This document shows, piece by piece, positions 1-8,761 of a DNA stretch of 36,254 nt. The stretch comes from an uncultured Erythrobacter sp. (GTDB lineage Bacteria > Pseudomonadota > Alphaproteobacteria > Sphingomonadales > Sphingomonadaceae): contig CAMYIQ010000320.1 in the NCBI GenBank assembly GCA_947258465.1, positions 1 to 36,254 on the forward strand, written 5' to 3'. The notes beneath the pieces were generated by a model that had not been told where the DNA came from, made no database searches, and saw only the letters and a list, made by a program, of their open reading frames with translations. How positions within the stretch are numbered: position 1 is the first letter of the stretch; each line of letters begins with the position of its first letter. The position numbers and the translations under genes were made by a program.

Positions 1-2721
1 GATCCCAACAAGACCAACCCGTTCGATTTCAATCTATTCAAGGATGAGCCAAGGGAGCGCGAAGCCACCACTGCTGGCGGCGATTCGGGTGGCCCCCTGA
101 TTCTCGACGCGGCCAACAATCCGATCACCGACGAAGATCTCGTTATCGGCGTCCTTTCGGGTGGTTCACGCTTTTTTGGGCCGCAAGTGTTCTCCAGCTA
201 CGGGACGCAGAGCTTCTACCAGCCGCTGTTCCTCTATTGGGATTGGATCGCTGCAAATAATCCCTATCGCTACGTTACGGCCAAGGCCGGGGACGGCAAC
301 TGGGAAGACGCGAGCCACTGGGAAACCACGCTCGATCCCAACTATCGCATTATCAATGCGGACGGCGACATCGTAAACGGCATCCCGACCACGCCGGGTG
401 CGGGAACCGAAGGCGATGCGCCACAATGGGGTGAAGTCTGCTTCGACCCCGAAGGCGACAATCCGGGCGATGGCTGCCAGGATCTGTCGGATGGCAGCGA
501 TACTCCCCCGGCCCGCAATGCCGAGGGTATGGTCGCGTCGGGTATCGGCGAAGTCGGTGACGACATGGCGGACGCGCTTGGTGGCAGCGACAAGGCCGCT
601 GCGGCGCCGGAAGATGCCGTGGCAGGTGCCGCATCCGGCGGTCGCGGCGCCCTAACGCGCAACGGCCTCATCATGGCCAACGAAGCCCAGAACCGCGCTC
701 CTGATTTCGCCGAAGAGGCCGCCCATGATGGCAATGGCGCCGAATTCGCCGAGGACGAGGCGCAGGGTAGCGACGGCGGAGGTCCGGAATTCTCGGATGA
801 TCCGCTGCCCGATCCCACGCTCGACAATGGCCTGCCCGGTGCAACCGGCTTCGTGCCGGACAATGTCGATCCGATTGTGGACCCCGATCCCGCCGTCAAT
901 GTCGATCCGCGTTACTTCGACGTGACCCTCGCCAATGCCGGCACCACTACACTGAGCAGCGACGTTACCATCGATCGCCTGACCGTGCGCAGCAGTGCGG
1001 GCCTAAACATCACCGCGGACGGCAACCTGACCTCGCTGATTGATATCAGCCAGTTCGGTGGTACGATCACGGTGAATGGGGGCCTCAACTCGGTTGGCGA
1101 CTACACGATCTTCGGCGGTGCCCTGCAGGGCGGCGGGACGATCACGGCGCCGTTCGTCACCAATATGATGGGGGCGATCTCACCAGGCACAATTGGCGGC
1201 ATCGATACGCTGACCATTGATGGCTCGGCAGTCCTTTCGTCAGGCTCCACTCTGATGATCGACATTGGGCCGAACAACACTTCGGACCTTCTGGCCATCA
1301 CCGGCGAAGCATCGATCGGCGGCGTTGTCGCCGTGGGTGCGGGTATCACGCAGCAGGTCAATGGCCTGGGCCAGGAATATACCATCCTCACTGCCGATGG
1401 CGGTCTTACCGGAACCTTCGAGGAAGGCGATATATCGGCCATCCTGCGCCAGGATTTCACCTACACCGATACTGCGGTGCTGATGGAAATCATCGCGCGC
1501 AGCTATACCACGGCGATCGACCGGAGCGATCCGGTTCAGTTCGGCTATGCGCGTCTGTTCGACCAGAACCGCGGCAATCCGGCCTTGGCCGAGCTTTACG
1601 GGCTCGACTTCGCCGATGCGGCAACAATCCGGGCGACCTTCAACGGCCTGGCACCGGTCGCCGAAACGGCAGCGCTGCAGTTGACCGCCCAGTCGTACAA
1701 CAACCTGCAGTCGTTCAATGCCTCGCGGCTGCGTGAATCGACCTTGGAGAGCTCGGGCGGCACCATCGCCACGCTCGGCAATCCGATCCAAACGGCCCAG
1801 ATGCAGGTTTCGCGTGGCAGCCAACCGGTCACGGCCGGTGCTCTCGGCCTCGACCAGGCAAGCGAGCCGACCCGGGTGCGCGACGGTGCCATCCGCGAGG
1901 ACTTCGCCATCTACCTCGCTGGGGGTCTGCTCAACGGCGAGGGCGAATCGATGCCGGGCTACACCACGGCTGACACCGACGTCGACGGCTACTTCTTCGG
2001 GGGCGGTATCGAGTATTTCCCGAACGAAAGTTCGATGGTCGGCCTGTCGCTCTACTATTCGGATCTCGACGCGGATGTTGTGCTCGATCAGGAAGCCGAG
2101 TCCAAGATGATGGCGGTCTCGCTTTACGGTAGCGCGAAGACCGTCGACGGCTTCGTCATCGACGGGCAGGTCAGCCTGACCGATCTCGATGTCGACACGC
2201 GGCGGACAGTGGCGTTCCTCGGTGGATCGCAGACGTTGACCAGCGAGAGCAGCGATGGCGGCCTCACGGCGGCGCTCGGCCTCTCCTACGACCTCGAAGG
2301 CCCGCTCGGCACGATTTCGCCGGGTATCGAGCTGCGCTATGCAGATCATTCTTTCGACGTCGTCACGGAAACCGGTGGGCCGCTTGCCCTGCAGATCACC
2401 CGCGAGGACTTCGAAAGCCTCCAGGGTCGGATCGGTCTGGACTATCAGAAGGTCAGCAACGGCTTCCAGCTCGATGCCAACATCGACTTCGTGCACGAGT
2501 ACAAGGATGGGCCGTACTGGTTCGCCGCGAACTTCGCGAACGGAACCGGCCCGGGCGCGATTTTCCCGATCGCTAGCCCCGACAAGAACTGGGCCGAAGC
2601 AGGGCTTTCGGCACAGTTCGGCAGCGGACCGGCAAGCTTCGGCCTCGGCGTCGACACGACGATCGGGCGCAAGAACGCCAACGCGCAGACTTATCGCGCC
2701 ACGGCTACCTTCAAGTTCTGA
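1..2721 (+). CDS. Autotransporter with trypsin-like serine protease passenger and C-terminal beta-barrel (5' truncated by the window edge)
   Basis: The frame is open from base 1: DPNKTNPFDFNLFKDEPREREATTAGGDSGGPLILDA contains the S1 catalytic-serine motif GDSGGPL. It is followed by a beta-helix/passenger-like region with T/S/G-rich repeats, then an autotransporter-type barrel ending in ...YRATATFKF* (C-terminal Phe). The listed ORF start at 187 is only an internal Met. Confidence 0.88.
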   Translation, partial: DPNKTNPFDFNLFKDEPREREATTAGGDSGGPLILDAANNPITDEDLVIGVLSGGSRFFGPQVFSSYGTQSFYQPLFLYWDWIAANNPYRYVTAKAGDGNWEDASHWETTLDPNYRIINADGDIVNGIPTTPGAGTEGDAPQWGEVCFDPEGDNPGDGCQDLSDGSDTPPARNAEGMVASGIGEVGDDMADALGGSDKAAAAPEDAVAGAASGGRGALTRNGLIMANEAQNRAPDFAEEAAHDGNGAEFAEDEAQGSDGGGPEFSDDPLPDPTLDNGLPGATGFVPDNVDPIVDPDPAVNVDPRYFDVTLANAGTTTLSSDVTIDRLTVRSSAGLNITADGNLTSLIDISQFGGTITVNGGLNSVGDYTIFGGALQGGGTITAPFVTNMMGAISPGTIGGIDTLTIDGSAVLSSGSTLMIDIGPNNTSDLLAITGEASIGGVVAVGAGITQQVNGLGQEYTILTADGGLTGTFEEGDISAILRQDFTYTDTAVLMEIIARSYTTAIDRSDPVQFGYARLFDQNRGNPALAELYGLDFADAATIRATFNGLAPVAETAALQLTAQSYNNLQSFNASRLRESTLESSGGTIATLGNPIQTAQMQVSRGSQPVTAGALGLDQASEPTRVRDGAIREDFAIYLAGGLLNGEGESMPGYTTADTDVDGYFFGGGIEYFPNESSMVGLSLYYSDLDADVVLDQEAESKMMAVSLYGSAKTVDGFVIDGQVSLTDLDVDTRRTVAFLGGSQTLTSESSDGGLTAALGLSYDLEGPLGTISPGIELRYADHSFDVVTETGGPLALQITREDFESLQGRIGLDYQKVSNGFQLDANIDFVHEYKDGPYWFAANFANGTGPGAIFPIASPDKNWAEAGLSAQFGSGPASFGLGVDTTIGRKNANAQTYRATATFKF

Positions 2722-2750
2722 TCTAACGAAGCTTTTTGCTCGAAAAAGAA

Positions 2751-2782
2751 GGGCCGTCCGGGAAACCGGGCGGCCCTTTTTT
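2751..2782 (+). terminator. Rho-independent terminator downstream of the autotransporter
   Basis: GGGCCGTCCGG-GAAA-CCGGGCGGCCC-TTTTTT: 11-bp stem with one G-T wobble, GNRA-like loop, T6 tract, about 30 nt after the stop codon. Confidence 0.9.
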
Positions 2783-2965
2783 CGTTCGGCCGGACGATAT
2801 CATAGCGCGGGTTGTCCGCAGTGATCGATGGCTCTCGCGTGTTCATGCAACCCGGCGACAAGAGGCGGTCCTTCCGCACTTTGGCCCAGAGCACGCCAGA
2901 CGGCCGAAGCCCTCATTCGGAACCGGAATGCGCCCGCTCCCGTTACAGGCAAAAGGAGTTAACAA

Positions 2966-3964
2966 ATGAGACTTTTGCTTGCTGGCGCGGCAGCCCTCGC
3001 GCTCGCCGCAGGTAGTGCCCATGCCGATCCCGGCAAGGCCAATGAAAATCCGAAGGCCGCCGAGCAACGCGGACCTTCGCAGGCGGAGCGCGGCCCGGCC
3101 AACCGCTCCGAATCCCGGGCCATTGTCCACGACAATCGCGGCCGGGTCGATGCCGTGGCTAGGCCGACGGGTCCCGGCGCTGCGAAAAATCGCGCCCCGC
3201 GTGAGAACCGACGCACCAAGGACGGCGGCGATCCGCGCCATGCCGGCCCCGCGCTCGAAAAGCGTATCGACCCCAGCGCCCTTGCCCGCGAGACGACCGG
3301 GCCGCAACTGCGCAACATCGAGCCCGTACGGTTCGACCGCGATCGCGCATTTCTGATGCGCGACCGAAATCGCAGCGCTCTCGCCGGATGCCCGCCGGGT
3401 CTGGCGAAGAAGGCCAATGGATGCCAGCCCCCCGGTCAGGCGAAGAAATCTACCGCTGCAATCGGCCGCTGGAACGGTTACGAATTTCGGCCCGGGCTGT
3501 TCGGCCTGAACAATTACGCTTCCGGCTCCTATTTTTACCGCGATGGCTATCTCCTACGGCGCGGGGAAAGCGGCAATATCGCCGGTTACATTCCGCTACT
3601 CGGTGGAGCGCTGTCCATCGGCAATGCCTGGCCTTCGACCTACGAGAGCTATGCCCTGCCGGACTATTACGTCGACTTTTTCGATCTCGGACCGGTCTCT
3701 TCATACCGTTACGCGGACAACGTCATTTATCGGGTCGACCCGAAGGACGCCGCGATAACATCTGTGGCAGCCTTGCTGACAGGCGATGAGTTCACCATCG
3801 GGCGTCCGATGCCGTCGGGATACGATGTCTACAACGTGCCTTATTCCTACCGCGACCGGTATTACGACACGCCGGAAGCCTGGTATCGTTATTCGGACGG
3901 TTATGTGTACCGGATAGATCCCGAAACGCAGCTCGTGGCGGCTGCCATCGATTTGCTGGTTTGA
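2966..3964 (+). CDS. Secreted hypothetical protein with CPPGLAKK...CQPPGQAKK motif and C-terminal Y-x-Y-x-D repeats (RcnB-like character)
   Basis: Signal peptide MRLLLAGAAALALAAGSAHA; SD AAAGGAG upstream; motif GCPPGLAKKANGCQPPGQAKK; repeated SYRYADNVIYRVDP / WYRYSDGYVYRIDP segments. Confidence 0.75.
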   Translation: MRLLLAGAAALALAAGSAHADPGKANENPKAAEQRGPSQAERGPANRSESRAIVHDNRGRVDAVARPTGPGAAKNRAPRENRRTKDGGDPRHAGPALEKRIDPSALARETTGPQLRNIEPVRFDRDRAFLMRDRNRSALAGCPPGLAKKANGCQPPGQAKKSTAAIGRWNGYEFRPGLFGLNNYASGSYFYRDGYLLRRGESGNIAGYIPLLGGALSIGNAWPSTYESYALPDYYVDFFDLGPVSSYRYADNVIYRVDPKDAAITSVAALLTGDEFTIGRPMPSGYDVYNVPYSYRDRYYDTPEAWYRYSDGYVYRIDPETQLVAAAIDLLV

Positions 3965-3975
3965 GGGGGCGCGAC

Positions 3976-4542
3976 ATGATCAAGACGTGCAAAACCACCC
4001 TTACCGCAATCGCATTGGCATCGTTATCGCTGGTCGCGGCGTGTGATGAACAAGACAAGGCGCCTGCCGAAACCGCGACACGCGACGATGGCACGCTTAC
4101 GCTCGCGGCCGGCCTCGGCGCGGACGAGCAACTGGATACGCTGCGCAGCGCCATTGAACAGTCCGAGCTTTCGGGCGTGTTCGAGGGGGCGGCAAGCTAT
4201 ACCATGCTCGCGCCGTGCGACGCGGCCTTCGAAGCCTTGGGCGAAGAAGGCACCGATCTCCTCCGGGAAGAGCAACGCCCGCTCCTCGCCGCCATTCTGC
4301 GGGACCACTTACTGCCTGGCCATCTCACCCCTGAATCGATTGGCGAAGCGATCGATCGCGCTGGCGGCCCCGTAACGATGACGACACTCGGACAGACGAC
4401 GGTCACGTTCGACAAAGACGGTGAGCAACTCAGTGTCGCAGCGGGCGATACGTCGCGCGCGGCATTCGTCGGGGCCGCCATTGCCGCGAACAATGGTGTC
4501 GTGATTCCCATAGATGCGGTTCTGCTTCCCCCAAGGGGCTGA
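3976..4542 (+). CDS. Fasciclin (FAS1) domain lipoprotein
   Basis: MIKTCKTTLTAIALASLSLVAAC gives a signal peptide with lipobox VAAC. FAS1-like segments include TLRSAIEQSELSGVFEGAASYTMLAPCDAAFEAL and LLAAILRDHLLPGHL. ATG at 3976 is preferred over the TTG at 3961. Confidence 0.82.
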   Translation: MIKTCKTTLTAIALASLSLVAACDEQDKAPAETATRDDGTLTLAAGLGADEQLDTLRSAIEQSELSGVFEGAASYTMLAPCDAAFEALGEEGTDLLREEQRPLLAAILRDHLLPGHLTPESIGEAIDRAGGPVTMTTLGQTTVTFDKDGEQLSVAAGDTSRAAFVGAAIAANNGVVIPIDAVLLPPRG

Positions 4543-4549
4543 AGAGCGG

Positions 4550-7500
4550 TCAATAATCGCGGCTGATTTCGGCGACGACGCTTTCGCGTCCAACGGTTGA
4601 GACAGCCGCAAGCAAGGACAGCCAACTGGTTACGCGGAACTCCACCTCGGTCGCGCTGTAACCGCGCCCATCGGTAATGATTTCCGCGTAGAACCGCCGG
4701 CCGAAATTCTTGCCGAGAGCGACCCCCGTACCGCGACCGAGCGCCGGGTCCGCGCTGACGATCCGCAGACGGTCCAAGCCTATCGCGCTGCGAAGCTGGT
4801 TGATCGGATCCATGCCGCCGCCCCCGCGCAAACTTGCCACCGCCGCGCCGAGTTGCACGGCATCCGTCGCGGAAAGGCTGGTGACGGAACCGCCGAACAG
4901 CAAACGGGCGAGCAGTTCCTCTTCGGGCAGAGACGGGTTGGAGCTGAAGGCGATTTGCGGCTGCGTGGCGCTGCCTCTAACTGTCGCCTCCACAGTCAGC
5001 CCGTCGCGCTGCGTCTCCGCTCGGATGTCCAGTCGGGGATCGACCGGCACATTCTCGTCGAATTCGATCTCGCCGCGGGTGAGTTCGAACCGCGTTCCCG
5101 CAAATGTATAGTCGCCGCGGACCACCTCGGCGCTGCCGCCGATCCGGGGATCGTCGGTTGTACCGCGCAGGACGATGTCGGCCGACCATTCGCTGTCGAG
5201 CCCCATCCCGTCGACATCGATACGGCTGGCGGCGCGCGCATCGATGAGATATCGCCACGGCCTGCCGGGGGCAGCTCGCGGGGCTCGGCCGACCGGCGCA
5301 TTGACCTCACGCGTGACGATTTGCGGCAGTCTCAGATCGTCGGCGGCGGTGCCCAGACGCCAACTCGCCCGGTCGATCCGGACACGGCCCGCAATGGTCC
5401 CCCCCAGCCCGTTGGATACGATCCTCAAGGGGCCGGTAACCGTCGCGCTCAATCCGCCGGTATCGATCAGTTGCGCATTCTTCGCCGAGGCACGCAGATC
5501 GATGATCGGGCCGCGTATTTCCAGCACGCGGCCTTCCACCGATTCGCCCAGAGTGCGCAGATCTACGATGCCGCTGCCGCTGACGCTGCCGCCCGTAGCT
5601 GGATTGCCGGCGAAACGCGTCAGTTGGAGCCGCGAACCGCGGAAACTGCCGCGCACGGCAATGTTGCGAATATCGGTACCCGAGAGCGAGCTGCGTAATT
5701 GCAGCTTGTCACTCGAAATCGAACCGCGCACGGTAGGATCTTTGAGACTGCCCGAAGCGTCCGCAGCGATATTGACCGGTCCGGTGATGTCGAAAGTGTC
5801 GAGGGCCGCAAGCCGCCACAGGCTTTCCGCCGCGCCGCTATAGCGTAGCTGGCCGAAAAGGCGCCCGGCCCGTAATCGGTCGATGAGCATACCGTCGGAT
5901 GCAAGGCCCGTTATCCGCGCCTGTACGCGGCCGCGGCGAATGTCCTCATTGCGCAAAAGCGCCCGCGCCTCGAGCTCGCTCTCGCTGAGGCGCGCCATGA
6001 GCGCCACATCGACCGGCCGCGATGTGAGAACGAGGCCGGACCGGGTCAGCCCGTCAATCCGGACCTTGGCATCTCCCACCGGCAGCCCGTCGGCCCCGGT
6101 CCGGTAGGCGATCGTCCCGGAAATTGTCCCGCCCAGTCCGGTATCGGCCCGCACGATATCGATGAGGGAGAGCGGCATGCGCGCGAGCTTGAAATCGAAA
6201 TCGAGGTCGCCGCCGCCAAAGAGACCCGATGCGATCAAACCGCCATCGCCATAGGATAGCTGAGTGGGGGAAAGGCGCCAGCCGCCTCCCTCCATATTGG
6301 TCAGGACAGCCCGGCGCGGCATGGAGATGCGCCGCCCCCCGAACTCGCCCTGCGCCGCCAGCGCGATCCGCTCGGGACGGATGCGGGCATTGAGGTCCAG
6401 CACGAAGCGTCCGCTGCGCCTGCCCGCCAGCGAGGCATCGAGCCGGCCGATCCCGTTTTCGATCTCGCCCTGTGCCGCAAGCCGGGAGATGAACAGCGTA
6501 CCATAGGACAGTCCGGCGGCAGTGCCCGAGCCCGAAAAGGTCGTATTGCCCTCGCGGATGAGGCCTGCGGCTTCGATATTCCCCCGTGCTATGCGCAAAG
6601 GCGTATCGCCACCGAAGCGGGCATTGCGCGCCCGCAGCGCGATGTCGAGCCCCTGCCCGCCATTGCGCGGAGCCAGGGCTACGGTCCCGTCCACCCCGCC
6701 GCCGGCAAAAGCCAGCGTGCCATTGACACCGCCATCGACCAGGGTGACAGCGCCGGTAACGGCGGTATCCGATACGCGCATGCGTTCGATCGCGATACGC
6801 GTCGGGCCATCTTCCGGTGCGATCAGCCCCAGTTCCCCCGCGAAAGGACCGAGCAAGGAACTGCCCTCGGTTTCGATGGCAAATCCCTGATCGCTAGGCG
6901 CTATCGCCACGCGGACGTTTTCCAATCCGGTCGCCGGTCGTGCGAACACCAGCGCCGCGCTGGGGCCCGCGTCGGCGACGCTGGCCTCAATGGTAAAATC
7001 TCCGAAATCGACATGCGTGCCTGCCCCGGCAACGCGGGTCGTGCCCTGAGCGACACTCCCGTCGAGGGCAAGCCGCACTTTGCTCGCATCGACGCGCAAT
7101 CGATTGAAATCGACCGGCTCCGAACCGCCTACCGCGATGCCCCCCCGGACGCGTATCGGCGCACCGGCCAGATTGGCGAGAGTGGCATTGGTGACGGGCG
7201 CGATCCGCGCATCGACATCCGCCGCGAGGCGCCAGGGCGATCCCGGTGCCAGGACAAGATCGATCATGGCCGTGCCGCCTGCCGTGCCTACATCCTCGAG
7301 CGTGAGCCCGCGGGCCTGCACGGGGCCGCGCACCTGATAGCGTCCGCTGGACAGATCGCCGCGCAGGGCCAGATTGGCCGAAGTCCCCCGAAAGGCAATC
7401 TGCACGTCATCGGACAGCAAGGTCGACCCAGTCAGCACCAGCGTGCCGCGCCCTCTGCCATCGACCAAGCGAGGATCGACCAGAGTATTGCCGCTCGTCA

Positions 7501-8761
7501 CCCTTGCGAGCGACAAATCGAGCGGGAGCGTCCAGCGCGTGCCGTCATAGCGGGCGGTTCCCTGCTGCCGCAGATTGGCGAGCAGCGTACCGCCAAGGTC
7601 CAGCTCTTCCACGCGGAGATCGTGGACAATCGCAAGATCGCGGAAAGGCCCGTCGAGCGTGGCCGTCAAACGGGTACCGCGCAACGCAAGGCCCTCACCC
7701 AGCAGAGCGGGATCGCGCACGAATGCCTCGACCTCGAGCTCTTCGGCGCGGTTTTCGCCCAGATCGACGAGACCGGCTGCGTCGATGCCGACACCCCGCC
7801 CAATCAGCCGCACCCGGCCGTCGAAGATGCGCTTGTCGATCGCCAGTCCGGCTTTCAGGGCCACATCGTCGCCCATGGCCTGGGCTGGGATTCCCGACAG
7901 GAATCCAGAGGGATCGAATTTGCCTGTCAGGCCGAAGATGCCTGCCCGGTTGGTGATGCGCATGGCCGCGACACGCTCGCCCTCGCTGCGGACGAGCAGT
8001 CCGCCGGACCACTGCGACCATGTACCGTCGCCGCGAATGGAGGCGGTGTGCGGCGTGTTGACCCCGGCCAGAGCGGCCAGCGGTCCGTCACCCGCCGCAA
8101 CGACATCGAGCGACAGGTCGAAATCATCGCCATCGGGTTCCGCATCGACCAGCAAGGCGACCCGGTCGCGCCGTCCGAGCCGCCCATCGACATCGACCAT
8201 CAACCGGCGATCGGCAACCTGCGCACTGCCCGCAAGATCGACGCGCTGCGCACTCTCGCCGGCTATCCCTGGAGCCAGGGTGAGCTGGTCGATCTCCAGC
8301 TCTTCGATCGATATGTCGAAGCCGGGCAGGATCGGCCCATCGTCTTCGCTGGGGAGAAATTCCGGAACACGCGCCATGACCGCGCGGCGCGCGGCGAATG
8401 TGTCGATCTCAAGTCGGTTGGAAAGCCATGCACCCGGGTTCCAATCGATTTCGGCCCGTGGAATGGTCAGGAACACGCCCTCGGGATCGGACAGGCGAAC
8501 ATCGTGCAATGTGGCTGCGCCGTAAAGATTACCTTCGATCCGGCCGATCTGGATATTCAAGCCATTGGGAAACGTCCGCTCGGCAATGCGACTGGCCAGG
8601 AAGCGTTCGCCCAGCGGGGTGTTGAGCAGCACAAGCGCTCCGGCAAGGAGCAGGACCAGTGCTGCCACCGCGCCCAACAGCCATTTGCCTGGCCGTCCGG
8701 ACCGGCTGCGGCGCGCGGGTGCCGCAACCTCTGCCGCCGGATCGCGTGTATCCTCGGCCAT
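4550..8761 (-). CDS. tamB: Translocation/assembly module TamB (DUF490)
   Basis: 1403 aa; N-terminal TM anchor (WLLGAVAALVLLLAGALVLLNTPLGERFLASRI); long beta-rich repetitive body; C-terminal DUF490-like region (GRLTVDG/IEFDENVPVDPRLDIRAETQRDGLTVEATVRGSATQPQIAFSSNPSLPEEELLARLLFG). Start overlaps the upstream tamA stop (ATGA). Confidence 0.93.
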   Translation of the reverse strand: MAEDTRDPAAEVAAPARRSRSGRPGKWLLGAVAALVLLLAGALVLLNTPLGERFLASRIAERTFPNGLNIQIGRIEGNLYGAATLHDVRLSDPEGVFLTIPRAEIDWNPGAWLSNRLEIDTFAARRAVMARVPEFLPSEDDGPILPGFDISIEELEIDQLTLAPGIAGESAQRVDLAGSAQVADRRLMVDVDGRLGRRDRVALLVDAEPDGDDFDLSLDVVAAGDGPLAALAGVNTPHTASIRGDGTWSQWSGGLLVRSEGERVAAMRITNRAGIFGLTGKFDPSGFLSGIPAQAMGDDVALKAGLAIDKRIFDGRVRLIGRGVGIDAAGLVDLGENRAEELEVEAFVRDPALLGEGLALRGTRLTATLDGPFRDLAIVHDLRVEELDLGGTLLANLRQQGTARYDGTRWTLPLDLSLARVTSGNTLVDPRLVDGRGRGTLVLTGSTLLSDDVQIAFRGTSANLALRGDLSSGRYQVRGPVQARGLTLEDVGTAGGTAMIDLVLAPGSPWRLAADVDARIAPVTNATLANLAGAPIRVRGGIAVGGSEPVDFNRLRVDASKVRLALDGSVAQGTTRVAGAGTHVDFGDFTIEASVADAGPSAALVFARPATGLENVRVAIAPSDQGFAIETEGSSLLGPFAGELGLIAPEDGPTRIAIERMRVSDTAVTGAVTLVDGGVNGTLAFAGGGVDGTVALAPRNGGQGLDIALRARNARFGGDTPLRIARGNIEAAGLIREGNTTFSGSGTAAGLSYGTLFISRLAAQGEIENGIGRLDASLAGRRSGRFVLDLNARIRPERIALAAQGEFGGRRISMPRRAVLTNMEGGGWRLSPTQLSYGDGGLIASGLFGGGDLDFDFKLARMPLSLIDIVRADTGLGGTISGTIAYRTGADGLPVGDAKVRIDGLTRSGLVLTSRPVDVALMARLSESELEARALLRNEDIRRGRVQARITGLASDGMLIDRLRAGRLFGQLRYSGAAESLWRLAALDTFDITGPVNIAADASGSLKDPTVRGSISSDKLQLRSSLSGTDIRNIAVRGSFRGSRLQLTRFAGNPATGGSVSGSGIVDLRTLGESVEGRVLEIRGPIIDLRASAKNAQLIDTGGLSATVTGPLRIVSNGLGGTIAGRVRIDRASWRLGTAADDLRLPQIVTREVNAPVGRAPRAAPGRPWRYLIDARAASRIDVDGMGLDSEWSADIVLRGTTDDPRIGGSAEVVRGDYTFAGTRFELTRGEIEFDENVPVDPRLDIRAETQRDGLTVEATVRGSATQPQIAFSSNPSLPEEELLARLLFGGSVTSLSATDAVQLGAAVASLRGGGGMDPINQLRSAIGLDRLRIVSADPALGRGTGVALGKNFGRRFYAEIITDGRGYSATEVEFRVTSWLSLLAAVSTVGRESVVAEISRDY

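Noticed and set aside
1240-2496. 418-aa minus-strand ORF opposite the autotransporter
   Set aside because: Shadow ORF over a beta-barrel with strong family features on the plus strand.
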